Part shown: positions 1 through 10,869 of the stretch, in pieces
Position numbering within the stretch: position 1 is the stretch's first letter
Layout of the letters: every line of letters begins with the position of its first letter
Source of the DNA: Agarophyton chilense
Lineage: Eukaryota; Rhodophyta; Florideophyceae; Gracilariales; Gracilariaceae
Reading direction: 5' to 3'
Assembly (NCBI GenBank): GCA_030374765.1
Contig: JARGXX010000080.1
Span: 434,001 to 498,000, forward strand
Length of the DNA: 64,000 nt
Notes under the pieces: model-generated
The model's input: the letters and a program-made list of their open reading frames with translations, nothing else
Databases searched by the model: none
What the model was told of the DNA's origin: nothing
Translations under genes and position numbers: made by a program

Positions 1-500
1 ATGTTGTTTTTCAGAGCGCAGGAGTAATTTAGAAGTGTACAGATGAAATAGAGTTCTCCTGATATACTCTTGTTACCGTAACCTTAAAACAGTACGGACT
101 GCCTGAAAGCAACAAATCCTGGTATTAAGGGTTTTCTGCACTGTACTGCGAGCGCAAAGTGGAGTTATTATTTATGCCAATGGTGCTTGATATAACCTTG
201 AAGGTATATCAATTTATAAGACTCTTATTCCAAATTAGGAGCCATGTTTTCCACCCACTTTGGTTCAAGTTATTGGAGAAATGATCTTTATAATCGGACA
301 AGAACGGCTCCAGCTTTTAGGAAATACACCGGAATACTAGCTCAGAATATGTAACTAAAACGATAGAAACTAGGTACAAATTTTTATAAGCCTGTGACCA
401 GAGATTTGAAGCTGTAGGATAGTTTGGCTTTCCCTAAAAGGACAGCCTAAACTATAAACAGTAAAACCTGAGATCTACGAAGGTCCGTAGAACCTGGAAA
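1..500 (+). repeat. 5' LTR of old Ty1/copia element (left end at or before window start)
   Basis: This stretch is alignable by eye, with many differences, to about 5100-5765 downstream. Shared islands include CGGACTG followed by AGCAACAAA (95 and 5260 areas), the block around 300-360 against 5565-5640, and the closing ACCTKGAAAAA (near 500 and 5760). The low identity (very roughly 70 percent) suggests an old insertion. The exact left terminus is not visible. Confidence 0.55.
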
Positions 501-3500
501 AAAAGGTTATGGGCACAGACCACGAGGAGACAGCTACGTAGAATACCGCACATGTAACCATGCGTAATGAGCGAAGACTTTACTGACGTTTCGAACCAGC
601 GAGTCTCGCTGCTCGAGGAAGAAGACAACTATTTCATTTGGTCGAAGAAGCTCGAACTCTTTTGCGCACGAAAGAAGTCTGGCGCATCGTAGACGGCACA
701 GAACCCTGCCAAGAAAGGAGTCAAGAACCGCATGGGAGCAAGAGCAGCGATCAGATATTTCGTTCTCATGTTTAGCTATCCGTCCACGAATCTTGTGTAG
801 CTCTATTTCTCGACATGAAGAATCCTACTGTAGTCTGGACCAAGCTCAAGAATACCTTCCAAATTGTATCGCAGACCAGCGTAGATGCGGTTACTAGAAA
901 TAAACCATGACCTAGGAATGGACACCAATGAGAGTGTTTTGGAGTACATAAGTGGCCTTGCATCAATTGAGTCTAAATTACGTGGCATTGGCTACGGTGT
1001 GAAAAATGTAGAGCGACTGAGGGCACTTTTGAGAGATCTGTGGAAGAAATTTAGGGTCACGAAGGACGTCGTCAAGGGCACAGGTAAGACAAATGATAAC
1101 GCAGTGGCGATGTTGATTCAGAATGAAGTCGAACGAACCAAGGACGAACTGAAGGCTGGAAATTATGGATCGAGAGCCCTCCAAGCAAGAAAAGAGGGCA
1201 GATTTCAGAAGAAGCATGGAGCTTCTTCAACGCATGGAGGTTCTCTCACGGGTAAAACATGCTAATTTTGTGACAAGAAGGGTCACGTGAAGCGCAACTA
1301 TTGGTTAAATCCAGAGAGTACGACTACAAAGCATCCAATAAACACGTCAAGACTCTGAGGAACGCACGTGAGAGTGGTAAACAGGACGATAAAAGTGAAT
1401 GTTTCACTTTCATTGCAAGCACTACCGCATTCAAAGAAGACTTGGAGCTACCAATAGATGCCAAGGACGATGATGAGCTTGGCAGTGATCATAGATTGCT
1501 TACATGACAGAAGACGTTGTGAAATCGGCAGAGTGAGTGGTATCTGGACTCCGGTGCATCTTTTCACATGACGAATGACCTCAAGTACTTTTGTGGACCC
1601 GTGAAAAGGTCTGGAAGTAAATTCATCTCGATTAGAAACCGAGCGAATTTTACTGCTGAGGGCAGAGGAGACGTGCGATCTAGCATGAGGGTGCGAACAA
1701 ATGATGAGACTCTTCATCTTGAGAACTTCCGATTTATTCCAGAGCTCATGTGTAACCTTCTATCAGTACGCGCCATCAGGCGAAAAGTGTTTTCCATTCT
1801 GTTTACTAAAGATGAGTTGGTCAACGACATTACGTTGATAGAAGTAACAGTAACAGTAACAAACATTTGGTTATTACTGTAGATCACGACAAATGGCTCT
1901 ATGAGCAAATCCTAACGCATCTATCAGAAAAGGAGGATTCTGTATTTAATCCCAAAGATGATCAAAGTTGTACGAAGGTTTGGCACAGTTGATTGGGCCA
2001 TCCCAGCCACCAGTATCAACGAAAAACGCTCATAATTGTGAAGGGCGTATCTTTGGAAGGAATCATAGAAGATGGTTGACTGTGAGCCATGTGAGTTCGG
2101 CAAAGCCGTCAGAGCACCCCGATTGCCTATAAGTGATATGAAATGAATGACAAAGAGAATTCTAGAACTCGTTCATACCGATGTAATGAGTTCAATCAAG
2201 GGACAGTTCCTCTCTCGAGCAAGTTATATCGTGACGGCATGTGAAGAAAGAAGCAGCCCGTCTTCCGTGAGGTTCCTGAGGAAGACCTCCTGTGAAGATG
2301 CGTTGAAGCAGATGATATCTGAGTTTAAATCTCAGTCGGGACTAAGGATCCAGGGATTTCAAATTGATAATGCAGGCAATTATGAGAGCAATTCATTAAC
2401 GAAGTGGTTACTGGACAAAGGGTTTGTCCTTGAGCCTTCACCAGCGTATTGTCGAGAGTCAAACGACACCGCCGAACATTTGAATCGTACACTCCATGAA
2501 AAAGCGCTGACAATGTTGCTATCATTGGCTGGAACTCCACCCTACACTCAGTTATGGAATGAAGCTGTACGTACTGCGAACTCTCTGTGCAACCGAATGT
2601 ACACGAAGCCAGGCAATCAGCGCGAGGTAACTCCTCTCGAATCGATCACGGGCAACAGGCCGAACAAATCACATCTTCGGACATTTGGAACAGAAGGTTT
2701 GGTTTACATACCCAAGGAGAGAAGAACAACAAGTGAAAATTACAGTGCTCCTTCCATGAAAGGAGTGCTGGTTGGTCACGACAAAGGAACGTGTTAAAGA
2801 ATATATCTACCAGAAGCATCGAAGAACATTGTCTCAAAGAATGTATCTTTCATTGAGTCGGTCGTAGGCTGGAACAGGAAGGTAATGTACTGTCAAGGGC
2901 TTGACATGTCTACAGTCGGCTCTATCATGGAAGAATTGATTCTGTTGGAAGAGAATACTACAGGTTCTGAGATAGAAATGTCCCACGCCGATGAAGGCAA
3001 AGTTGAGAACGACAGAAGAGGCACTGAACATAAGGATGAGAATCAAGAGGCCAAAGAAGAGGATGTTTTCGTTGATTCCGAACAATACTTTACTTACGAC
3101 CAGGAGGACGTCACTCATGATCCTGCGGAGCTACAGCAATCCACTAGAACTTTTTGAGGGAAGTCGGGCTACACGCCAGAAACTGCTATTGCATTGATTG
3201 AACAGAGCGTGCTGAGTGATTCAACGGCTTCTGACCCAGCACTCATGAAGAGACTATTCTTGTTCCAGATGCAAAAAACTGGGTTCAATCAATGAAAGAA
3301 GAGATGGGAAACATGAAGGAACGGAAATATGGAAGGTTGTCCCGCGCTCGGGAAACTGGACTCCAATTGACAACCGATGAGCATTCTTCAGGAAACGTGA
3401 TGAAAAAGATCAAGTGACCCGGTACAAACCTTTTTCTTGTCTCTCGCGATTTCAATCAGCAAAGCGAATTGACTACGGCAATTTGTTTGCGCCAGTAGCC

Positions 3501-4905
3501 AAGTATGATACCATCCGCACACTGCTATCCGTGGAAGTAGAAAAAATCTTCTAATGATACAGTTTGACGTCCAAACTGCTTTCTTCTACGGGGATTTAGA
3601 AAAGATGTTTTACATGATGAAACCCAATAGGTTTGTCGTCCAGAACATAGAAGGTCATGTGCTACGCTTGATGAAAGAAATCTGTTGAATAAAACAAGCG
3701 TCATGTGCTTAGAATAAGAAGTTTGTTTCTGTGAAAGACCAAATCGGATGTACTCAATCACAAAACGATCCAATTTTGTTGTTCTATGATAAAGGATCGG
3801 GAAGAGTTTGTATTGTGATGTTTGTAGATGATGGTTTGGTAACTGGTAAAGAAAGAAGTGACATTCAGCAGTTTATGAAAAAGTGGCAAGCATTCGTTAA
3901 ACTAAGAAGCATTTAGGACCTCAAGAAGTTTCTGGGTGAATATCGAACGCAAGGCTACGAAGAATCAGATTCGCATGCATAACAAGTCCATGATCTTGGA
4001 GCTGTTCAAGAGCTTCTCAATGCCTTATTTGCTCTGTGTTTTCTTTGTTTTGCGACAAGCCAATTTTTTGATGACGAAAACAGAATTGGGAGAAGGCTTA
4101 CCCAACAGAAAAGTACTTAGATCTATGATGGCATTTTCGAACACAGTTCAGCCTGATATTGCGTTTTCTGTTTTCTACTTCGCGCATTTTATGCAGATCC
4201 ACAATTCAGAGCACTGGAATACGGCGACAAATCAGTTGAAGTACTTGAAAGCTACAATTGATGCATATATTGTCTACAAGAAGAGTACAGGTGTAGTCAT
4301 AGACTATTCAGATGCTGATCTCGCCGGTTATCGTTCAGATTGCAAGTTGACAAGCGGGTACGTTTTCACGGTTTTGTAAGAAAGCAATTTCATAGATTTT
4401 GAAGAAAAAGACTCTATTTGCGCAGTCTACACTTGTAGCAGAGTTCTCTTCTTTTTTTCATTTTTAGTGTGCGAAGGATAAAAGCTACGAAGACTTGTTT
4501 TCGTGATGTATAGCGTAGTGCAAACGCCTTTGAATATAATTGGTGATAAACATGGAGTGTTGAAATTCCGCAAGGAAAAAAAGATCAATAAAAAGAGCAG
4601 TTATGTCGACTTGAAGTATCATTATGTGAAAAAGGCTGGATGTGTTTGTTTAAAGTACTTAAATATTTCCTAAATGAAAGCTCTTGTCTTTTTGAAAGTG
4701 CTACTAAAAGAAAAGCGAAAGCTAAGGTGAAACAAACTTTAGTTTCCGGGGGTTGATGCTGAAATTGCAACGAAGGCAACTGGGCTAGGGTGGCTATCGG
4801 GGAGCGCGGTGCGATGTTCGAGTGATGCAATGTGTTGTACTTTACTTTTCCTACGGTCTGAGATCTTCTCCCCCAAAAGTCACTAAAGTCGGGGACCAGG
4901 TCTTC

Positions 4906-5017
4906 CTTATATAGACCTTTGACCCCCTCTAAATAGCCCTTAAACGCATATTTTCTAGATTGTTCTAGACTCATCTAAGAAGTTTCTAGAATACAGAGAG
5001 AAACTTCTAGATAGTTC
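4906..5017 (-). promoter_or_regulatory. Heat-shock-element array with TATA box, reading leftward
   Basis: A perfect three-unit heat-shock element of the form GAAnnTTCnnGAA lies at 4979-4991. Phased 5-base half-sites (TTC or GA-type) continue on both sides from about 4953 to 5017, including GAAnnTTC at 5000-5007. On the minus strand this array lies about 75 bases upstream of TATATAA (4913-4907). That is the layout of heat-shock promoters, and of the heat-responsive LTRs known for some copia elements such as plant ONSEN. Transcription would run left from about 4880. Whether this is a separate LTR or part of the copia 3' region is unclear. Confidence 0.55.
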
Positions 5018-5099
5018 TAAATGCATAACATATGCAACAATATTACACAAATGATGCAACATCTCTACAATGATGTTGCTTGAAAGTTGTACTATCTGT

Positions 5100-5765
5100 A
5101 CATGTTTGTTGCAGAAATCCTCTTTTCCAAACCAACGCGAATGACCCATTCAAAGGAGCCTCGTCAGTCTTCTCAAAGCTTACGACTAGAATGAGAATTA
5201 AATTACCGGGCCTTGCCCAGACTGTACGTTTTTCAATTCGCAGGAATCTTGAATCAAACCGGACTGTTCGACAGCGGCCCAGCAACAAAGATTCTGTCTT
5301 GCAGTTTGAGTGCAATTTTGCATGTCCGTGTCCACCTAAAATGACCTCCAAACCGAAGGTTTTGGTTTCAACACAGAATCGAAGATTCTGAGTGCTGACA
5401 ATTTGAACCAAAGTGCTTCGTGTTGAGTTGTACTGGTTACGAAGTATGAGACCAATCACCATTCTTCAGTATGGTTGCACAATGCGTAACTTGGTGAGAA
5501 TGATTGTCATAAATGGGTTTAAGGAAGAGTGTTGGTGCTTTGATCGTTACAATCGGGAAAGAACGCCTCAAACCTGTAGGAACGGTATCGGAACACCTGC
5601 TCAGAGTTTGTATCCAAAACGTTAGGAACTAGATACAAATTTTGAATAGCCTGTGACCAGCGATATGAAGCTGAAGGAGAGTTTGGCTGCCTCTAAAGAG
5701 CAGCCTGAACTACAAACAGCAAAACTTGGGATCTACCAAGATCCGTAAAACCTTGAAAAAGACAA
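5100..5765 (+). repeat. 3' LTR of the old Ty1/copia element (approximate)
   Basis: It is alignable to the 1-500 segment in direct orientation, with the closest stretch from about 5541 to 5765. The left limit is uncertain because similarity fades toward 5100. Terminal TG/CA and a target duplication could not be identified. Confidence 0.5.
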
Positions 5766-5876
5766 CTGAACATTTTTGGTACAAAACTGGTTTCAGTCAT
5801 GGGTTTTATCGTGGTATGCGTTTTCAAAAAAGTAGCCGAACGCAAATTCTGCAGGAATAAAGTAACATTTATTTGT

Positions 5877-6491
5877 TTACGCAGGATTTAGAAGTTGCAG
5901 ATTGTAATCTTGACGAGTAAAACATTTGTTTGTACTGCGCCAAAGCATTGCGTAGCAGCGTGACATCATTTGTAGAACGAAGGTATCTTTGATACCCCCC
6001 CTTGGGTGATAGATACTGCCTGGTAGGCATGCGTAGTTGTTATCATGAATAGAGGTGACGACTGATGGCGCGCCACGGTGTCGCTTTAATCTCATTGTCA
6101 CATGACGGCTGTTTGGCAATGGCACGTTCACTGAGTGACAATTAGCTTGCTGTTCCAAGCCGATAATGATAGAAAGGCTGGAATTTTTCATGACCAGAGA
6201 GCTTTTTGTCATTAAACCGATTAACGGGGTCGATTTGCATGAGGTAGTTTTACTTTCGCCCACCACACCGAGCCTCTCCAGAACAAGGTCAAGCCAGGAG
6301 AATAGAGAAAAATAGAGCGCGCCGTCGTAAGTCTCAGCATTTGTGGTTGTCCGCATGTACACACGCAGTAGAGATGGCGATATCTTCTTGGCACCTTGTT
6401 GCAGGCTTAGTGCGGTTTGAAAGGAAGATTCCATCAAACAGTAAGATGGTATTGGCGGTCGAATCCTGGTATCCTGCTTTCCCTCTTTCAT
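5877..6491 (-). CDS. Hypothetical protein, 204 residues, unassigned
   Basis: An uninterrupted frame of 204 codons starts at ATG 6491 and lies just right of the copia 3' LTR, downstream of the TMEM16 gene on the same strand. I recognise no domain, signal peptide or clear membrane helix. The middle is rich in Ser, Leu and Thr and the C-terminal half has several His, Arg and Cys residues. In DNA this AT-balanced, a 204-codon frame can arise by chance. It could be a genuine orphan gene, a piece of an unknown transposon, or noise. No upstream promoter element or polyadenylation signal decides the matter. Confidence 0.25.
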   Translation of the reverse strand: MKEGKQDTRIRPPIPSYCLMESSFQTALSLQQGAKKISPSLLRVYMRTTTNAETYDGALYFSLFSWLDLVLERLGVVGESKTTSCKSTPLIGLMTKSSLVMKNSSLSIIIGLEQQANCHSVNVPLPNSRHVTMRLKRHRGAPSVVTSIHDNNYACLPGSIYHPRGGIKDTFVLQMMSRCYAMLWRSTNKCFTRQDYNLQLLNPA

Positions 6492-6968
6492 TCTCTTCTT
6501 TCATTCTGTGTTTAATCGCCGATGATGGCTCTTCCTGAGCTATGATGATGAAGTGATTAGGTGCTGGTGGTCAAGCAAGCTACTGAGTACAAAGACCCAA
6601 AATATATGCACATCGCCTCGTGGAGGTTAGAGGACAATTCTACCCAACGAATTTCGCAAAACTACTTCCTATAGTACAGTATGATTGCGACAGAAAGATA
6701 GATGCGTGACGAAATATGTTGCTCGTTCAGAAACTTCGTCAAGATGTTGCCATGATAGAAACAGAAAGGCCAGGAGTCATTCGTAGTTCCATTTCAATAA
6801 TTAAGAAACAAGGCGTTTTGGACCTATCTCGCGTTTCTAATTAAGTCAACAGATCGCAACAGCCTACGGAGAACGGCTAGAAACACGACACAATCATATA
6901 TTATACAACTCTGGGGACGATAAAGAACTCACAAAAGAGGAATCTGACGCACGAAATACTCAGCTACA
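6492..6968. other. Spacer holding the TMEM16 3' flank
   Basis: No supported gene here. It would contain the 3' untranslated region of the minus-strand TMEM16 gene. I see no canonical AATAAA on the minus strand close to the stop codon, so the polyadenylation site is not resolved. Confidence 0.4.
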
Positions 6969-9128
6969 TCAAGACCTTTGAGACGATGACTTCTTCGATG
7001 CAAGGTATCGTTCTTTGGCACGTTGATCACGAACCCATGACGGGATGCCCTCATATATGGTCATCAGCCCCACCCGGACAACGAGCAGAACGTGCTCGAT
7101 AGCAATCATCCAAAAATATTCTTCGGTTCTAGAGATACCTTTCCCGACCACAGCATGCGCATATCTGGCAGTGACGGTAATAATTCCCAAATTGGTCATA
7201 ATAGACACAACTGAGATGAACTCAAACGCCCGAACCCATGCACCAATATCTAGCGCCCGGCGAGGCGAGGAGCGTCGGGTCATGTAGATGAGCTTGTAAG
7301 TATCGGTGTAAACCTCTACGAAATTATTGATAGCGGCCAGTACAGCACCAAGAGGGAAAGCAGCCGCAAAGAGGGTGACTTGCGAGAATTGGCGTAGCAG
7401 TTCGAAGTAATCTTCGAAAACGCCATTGTCAGGCTCCATTTCGAGCTGAGTGGAAATTGGGTCAAGATCTGATGGTTTGACGAAGCATTCCGATTCGTCA
7501 AGATCCGGGTTTTGTTCCTTTTTCTTCTTCAGTGCTTCATCAAGCTTGGCCTTTCTCCGCCGACGCGCAAGGAAGATGGGGATAACAGTTTCTTTGATAT
7601 TTCCAATGATAAGCTCAACCAAGAGAACAGAGCGAATAGAGGAGGCCAATCTCTCGTAGTCGCGGCGAATGAAGGCAACATATAAGTAGGCCATGTTCAT
7701 ATTAAGAAACTGGAAGAGCACAAGCTTAAGGACCAGACTGTTTTCGTGCTCGGAGTTGTACTTGTGGTTTTCGTTCTCGGTTAGCTTCTTTGCAATTACG
7801 CTGTACGCGGCGTTCAAAATGTTGAGACTCGCAAGATAGACACCAAGTGGGACATTTTTGAGAACAATTGTTTTCATTATAAGCGGCGATGACCACTTGT
7901 ATAAATCGGCCTTGGTTGCAAGCCAGTTGTCCATGATATCTTCAAAGTCAAGACCAGCCATCATGAGTCGTGTGGATACAAACAGGGCTAGAATAACAAC
8001 AACAAAGGAAATGGCCAAACGCATCATCCTCTGGCGCTTCGGGAAGACGATGATCTTTTCACCCGTGATGCGATGACTGACTTCAATTCCGAAAAATTTG
8101 CGACGGAGATCTTCTTTTTTCGTCATGGACATAAGCGACATGTCCGAAGAATCTCCCATAATGAGCGAATTCCACATGTAAACAATCTCGACATTCTTGC
8201 GTTTCCATAAACTTGTAAGAAGAGCTGCCCACAATGCGGAAAAGATACTGTACATGAAGAGAAGAATCGGGGAGCGAGCGGGCATCACATAGGTGAGCAG
8301 GGTGACAGTGGCGCCGCCGATGGCACATGTAATTAGCATCTTGGTGTAAAAGACGAGAAAGCAAAAGTAGAGGGCAACCTTGTCGCCAAAGTAGTCTTGC
8401 AGCTTGGAGATACCACCAACGTCGTACAACGGTTTCGAAAGCGAAAGCTCTGATATGACTTGACCAGCAGCAACGGGATCATGAAGTGGGAAAACATCAT
8501 CAAGGTAGTGCTGGCGTTTGCACCACTCGAGTATACTTTCCTTACCCAGCACATCGTCAAAGTTGGAATCCGGCTTGATTCGATCGAGGCGATATTCCAG
8601 GCAAAGCAACTGCTCGCTCTGCGAAAACAGGCGAGGGTGGTCCATGGCCGAGGCGAACATATCGACATCAGCGGCACGGAAGGTGCGAATTTTACCCTCG
8701 AGATCGCGTTTCCTGAGGCCAAGCTCCTCGGCAGTGGTGAGCATTTTAGCAAAAGGAAGATTCATGAGCATCACATTGAACTCGGAGTTGGGCGCGACTA
8801 AGCGCGTGACGACGCCATGCTGCTCAACCTTTCGCTTGGCGAAGTTGAGCAGCTCGATTCCCTTGGAGGTGTAGAAGGCGGCGGCCATGGTGGCAGGCGG
8901 CAAATCGGAATAATCGACCCCGCTGTCGACGGAGGTGCGCACGGCGGGAGACAAGGGCGCGGGCGCGGGGGAGGGAGCGAGGGCAGTCGCAGGAGGGGGC
9001 GTGGACGTGGAGGGGGCAGCGGCGATGGCGGTCGCGGCGGATGCGGCCGCGGGGGACGGGACAGAAGCGGGGCCCGCGTCGGACTCATGCGGATGGATGC
9101 GACGACGTCGAAGGCCGCCGTCCTCCAT
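6969..9128 (-). CDS. TMEM16: Anoctamin (TMEM16 family) membrane scramblase or channel
   Basis: This 719-residue intronless protein is of the TMEM16/anoctamin family, Ca2+-regulated lipid scramblases or anion channels. The start chosen is ATG 9128. The frame stays open upstream but there runs antisense through the PRMT gene. Residues 20-62 are an Ala/Pro/Ser-rich tail and about 75-240 the cytosolic N-domain. The family hallmark with YFGDKVALYF is at about 246-255, followed by multiple membrane helices to about 700. FWKR-type SLWKRKN is near 306-312. The Ca2+ site looks largely kept: E513 (helix 6), D573/E576 (helix 7) and E605/D609 (helix 8, spacing of four). The position matching human N650 is Gly509. 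Length is at the short end for the family, as in fungi and protists. Scramblase or channel cannot be decided. It is divergent from PRMT and probably shares a promoter with it. Confidence 0.9.
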   Translation of the reverse strand: MEDGGLRRRRIHPHESDAGPASVPSPAAASAATAIAAAPSTSTPPPATALAPSPAPAPLSPAVRTSVDSGVDYSDLPPATMAAAFYTSKGIELLNFAKRKVEQHGVVTRLVAPNSEFNVMLMNLPFAKMLTTAEELGLRKRDLEGKIRTFRAADVDMFASAMDHPRLFSQSEQLLCLEYRLDRIKPDSNFDDVLGKESILEWCKRQHYLDDVFPLHDPVAAGQVISELSLSKPLYDVGGISKLQDYFGDKVALYFCFLVFYTKMLITCAIGGATVTLLTYVMPARSPILLFMYSIFSALWAALLTSLWKRKNVEIVYMWNSLIMGDSSDMSLMSMTKKEDLRRKFFGIEVSHRITGEKIIVFPKRQRMMRLAISFVVVILALFVSTRLMMAGLDFEDIMDNWLATKADLYKWSSPLIMKTIVLKNVPLGVYLASLNILNAAYSVIAKKLTENENHKYNSEHENSLVLKLVLFQFLNMNMAYLYVAFIRRDYERLASSIRSVLLVELIIGNIKETVIPIFLARRRRKAKLDEALKKKKEQNPDLDESECFVKPSDLDPISTQLEMEPDNGVFEDYFELLRQFSQVTLFAAAFPLGAVLAAINNFVEVYTDTYKLIYMTRRSSPRRALDIGAWVRAFEFISVVSIMTNLGIITVTARYAHAVVGKGISRTEEYFWMIAIEHVLLVVRVGLMTIYEGIPSWVRDQRAKERYLASKKSSSQRS

Positions 9129-9524
9129 GGCTACCGGAGTGGTGGTGGAGCGCGCAAGCGAGCAAGACGATGCGGTCGGGCGGGAAGCGAAGCGACAAAG
9201 AAGGCGGCGCGCGCATCGGTGGCGCTTCGCAAGCGAAACGCGTACGTGTTTCGATACAAATGTCGTTACGCCTTTGCTTTCGTTTGGTGGAGCACGAGCC
9301 ACGCGCACACGTGGCAGAATCTGCTGCTGACAGTGGACACTTCGCTTACATATGGATGCAACTGCGCTGAGGGGCACTGGCGATGCCACGTGTAGTTGGT
9401 CGCAGCAGCTGCACAGATGTCGCGGCTGAGACGCACGTCCGTCGCAATGAACGCACGACGCGCGCAGCTGTAGATACGGGACAAAGGCAACAGCACCTCG
9501 CTCGCTTCTTTCGTATATGCCTCG
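9129..9524. promoter_or_regulatory. Bidirectional promoter region between TMEM16 and PRMT
   Basis: About 400 bases separate the divergent start codons (435 if PRMT starts at 9564). The segment is GC- and CpG-rich near the TMEM16 side, with several CGCGC stretches. There is no convincing TATA box on either strand. A shared TATA-less promoter is inferred from the spacing alone. Confidence 0.45.
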
Positions 9525-10646
9525 GTGTGCCCCGAGCCGCACGCCGTCTCCGAGCGCGCTTCTATGGATGACCACGTCGGCCATTTCCACACCAGCACGG
9601 TGTTCAACCGGCTGCTCCCTCCCAACTCGCGCCCCTGTGTTATTGGTCAGGGCAGGGCGCGCTGCTATGACATGACCTTCTCCCGTAACTATGTCAACTC
9701 CTACGCCCACTTCGCCATCCACGAGACCATGCTCAAAGACTCGGTGCGCACCAACACCTTTCGAAACGCCATCGTCCAAAACCAGCATCTCTTTCGCTCC
9801 AAGGTCGTCCTGGACGTCGGCTGTGGCACCGGCATTCTTAGCTGTTTTGCCGCTCAGGCCGGCGCCGCCCGCGTCTACGCCGTCGATTGTTCCCACATCG
9901 TCGATCAGACCCGCCTCATCGTCCAGAACAACGGCCTGTCCGACATCATAACCGTCATAGAGTCGCCTATCGAACGTCTGCAACTGCCCGAGCAGGTCGA
10001 TATCATAGTGTCCGAGTGGATGGGTTACTTTCTTCTTGACGAGTTCATGTTGCCCTCCGTCATTCTTGCACGCGACACCTGGCTCAAACCTGATGGTCTT
10101 ATGTTTCCGGATCACGCTACGATTTCGCTGTGCGGCTGCGACGATGCCGACCTCAGGGCCGACAAGTTGGATTTCTGGCATGATGTATCGGGCTTTGACA
10201 TGTCATGTATGAAGAACTTTTCTATTAGCGAGCCTGCTATAGAAATCGTCCCGAACAACCACGTAACTACCACCACTCATAACGTGCTCTCATTGGATCT
10301 TGCCACATGCACCCCGTCCGATCTTCGTTTCGCAAGCAGCTTTCAACTCAGAGCGCTAAAACGAAACCATCTGCAGGCCATAGTTGGTTTCTTCACCGTG
10401 TCCTTTACGTACGGAACCAAGAAAATTCACCTTAGGACTGGACCAATGCATCGCCCTACGCATTGGAAGCAAACAATATTCTTTCTCGACCAACCGATGC
10501 CCATGGAAAAGAATGAGTGCATCACGGGTGTAATAGCTGTGCAGCAAAACAAGAATAACAAGAGAGATCTCGACATTGGTTTGGAGTATAAGTTTAACGG
10601 AAGTTTGGCTCTAAGATGTAACATACTTCGATATAGACTTCGATAG
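9525..10646 (+). CDS. PRMT1: Protein arginine N-methyltransferase, PRMT1-like (type I)
   Basis: The 373-residue protein transfers methyl groups from S-adenosylmethionine to arginines of proteins such as histones and RNA-binding proteins, in nucleus and cytosol. The SAM-binding motif I VLDVGCGTG is at 95-103. The double-E loop SEWMGYFLLDE is at 163-173, with catalytic E164 and E173. The THW loop is at 312-314, and the C-terminal beta barrel and dimerisation arm follow in order. The YFxxY helix motif is present as YVNSY (56-60), with Val replacing Phe. The length matches PRMT1 (about 350-370). A second in-frame ATG at 9564 would remove 13 residues and may be the true start. No intron is needed. 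PRMT8 has the same core but is animal-specific. Confidence 0.93.
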   Translation: MCPEPHAVSERASMDDHVGHFHTSTVFNRLLPPNSRPCVIGQGRARCYDMTFSRNYVNSYAHFAIHETMLKDSVRTNTFRNAIVQNQHLFRSKVVLDVGCGTGILSCFAAQAGAARVYAVDCSHIVDQTRLIVQNNGLSDIITVIESPIERLQLPEQVDIIVSEWMGYFLLDEFMLPSVILARDTWLKPDGLMFPDHATISLCGCDDADLRADKLDFWHDVSGFDMSCMKNFSISEPAIEIVPNNHVTTTTHNVLSLDLATCTPSDLRFASSFQLRALKRNHLQAIVGFFTVSFTYGTKKIHLRTGPMHRPTHWKQTIFFLDQPMPMEKNECITGVIAVQQNKNNKRDLDIGLEYKFNGSLALRCNILRYRLR

Positions 10647-10863
10647 CGACTTGGGTGAACATTTTCTTGTCGTAATTTGGCAGTTTTTATTTATTGTGTA
10701 GAATTTGCATATCATTCCTTTTCAGTTTTAGCAAATGTAATGCTCGTTTCGTTGTGGCTCTCATCTTCCGCACCAGCTTTTTTTAATTTTTAGGTTTACA
10801 AATGTTGCCCAATACGTCTCTGATCGATATAATCTATTGTAAAGTTGGCGAACACCGTAGGTC

Positions 10864-10869
10864 AATAAA
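10864..10869 (+). terminator. Polyadenylation signal of the PRMT gene
   Basis: AATAAA lies 218 bases after the PRMT stop codon, in a T-rich 3' untranslated region. Its position and strand fit the PRMT transcript. No competing signal is nearer. Confidence 0.5.

Larger units (their letters stand above)
1..5765 (+). mobile_element. Degenerate Ty1/copia retrotransposon
   Basis: Domains appear in copia order on the plus strand. They are a gag-like region (about 600-1300), an aspartic protease with WYLDSGAS (about 1540), an integrase core (about 2150-2750), an RT with a VDD-type catalytic motif (about 3820), and an RNase H end (about 4290-4620). Integrase before RT identifies Ty1/copia rather than Ty3/gypsy. 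The frame is heavily broken, with more than ten interruptions, and the LTRs are strongly diverged, so this is an old, dead copy. A promoter-like segment of opposite polarity (4906-5017) sits between the pol end and the 3' LTR. Confidence 0.85.

Noticed and set aside
9129-10181. 351 extra N-terminal codons in frame with TMEM16
   Set aside because: They run antisense through the PRMT catalytic domain and contain no anoctamin features. The family-like protein begins at ATG 9128.
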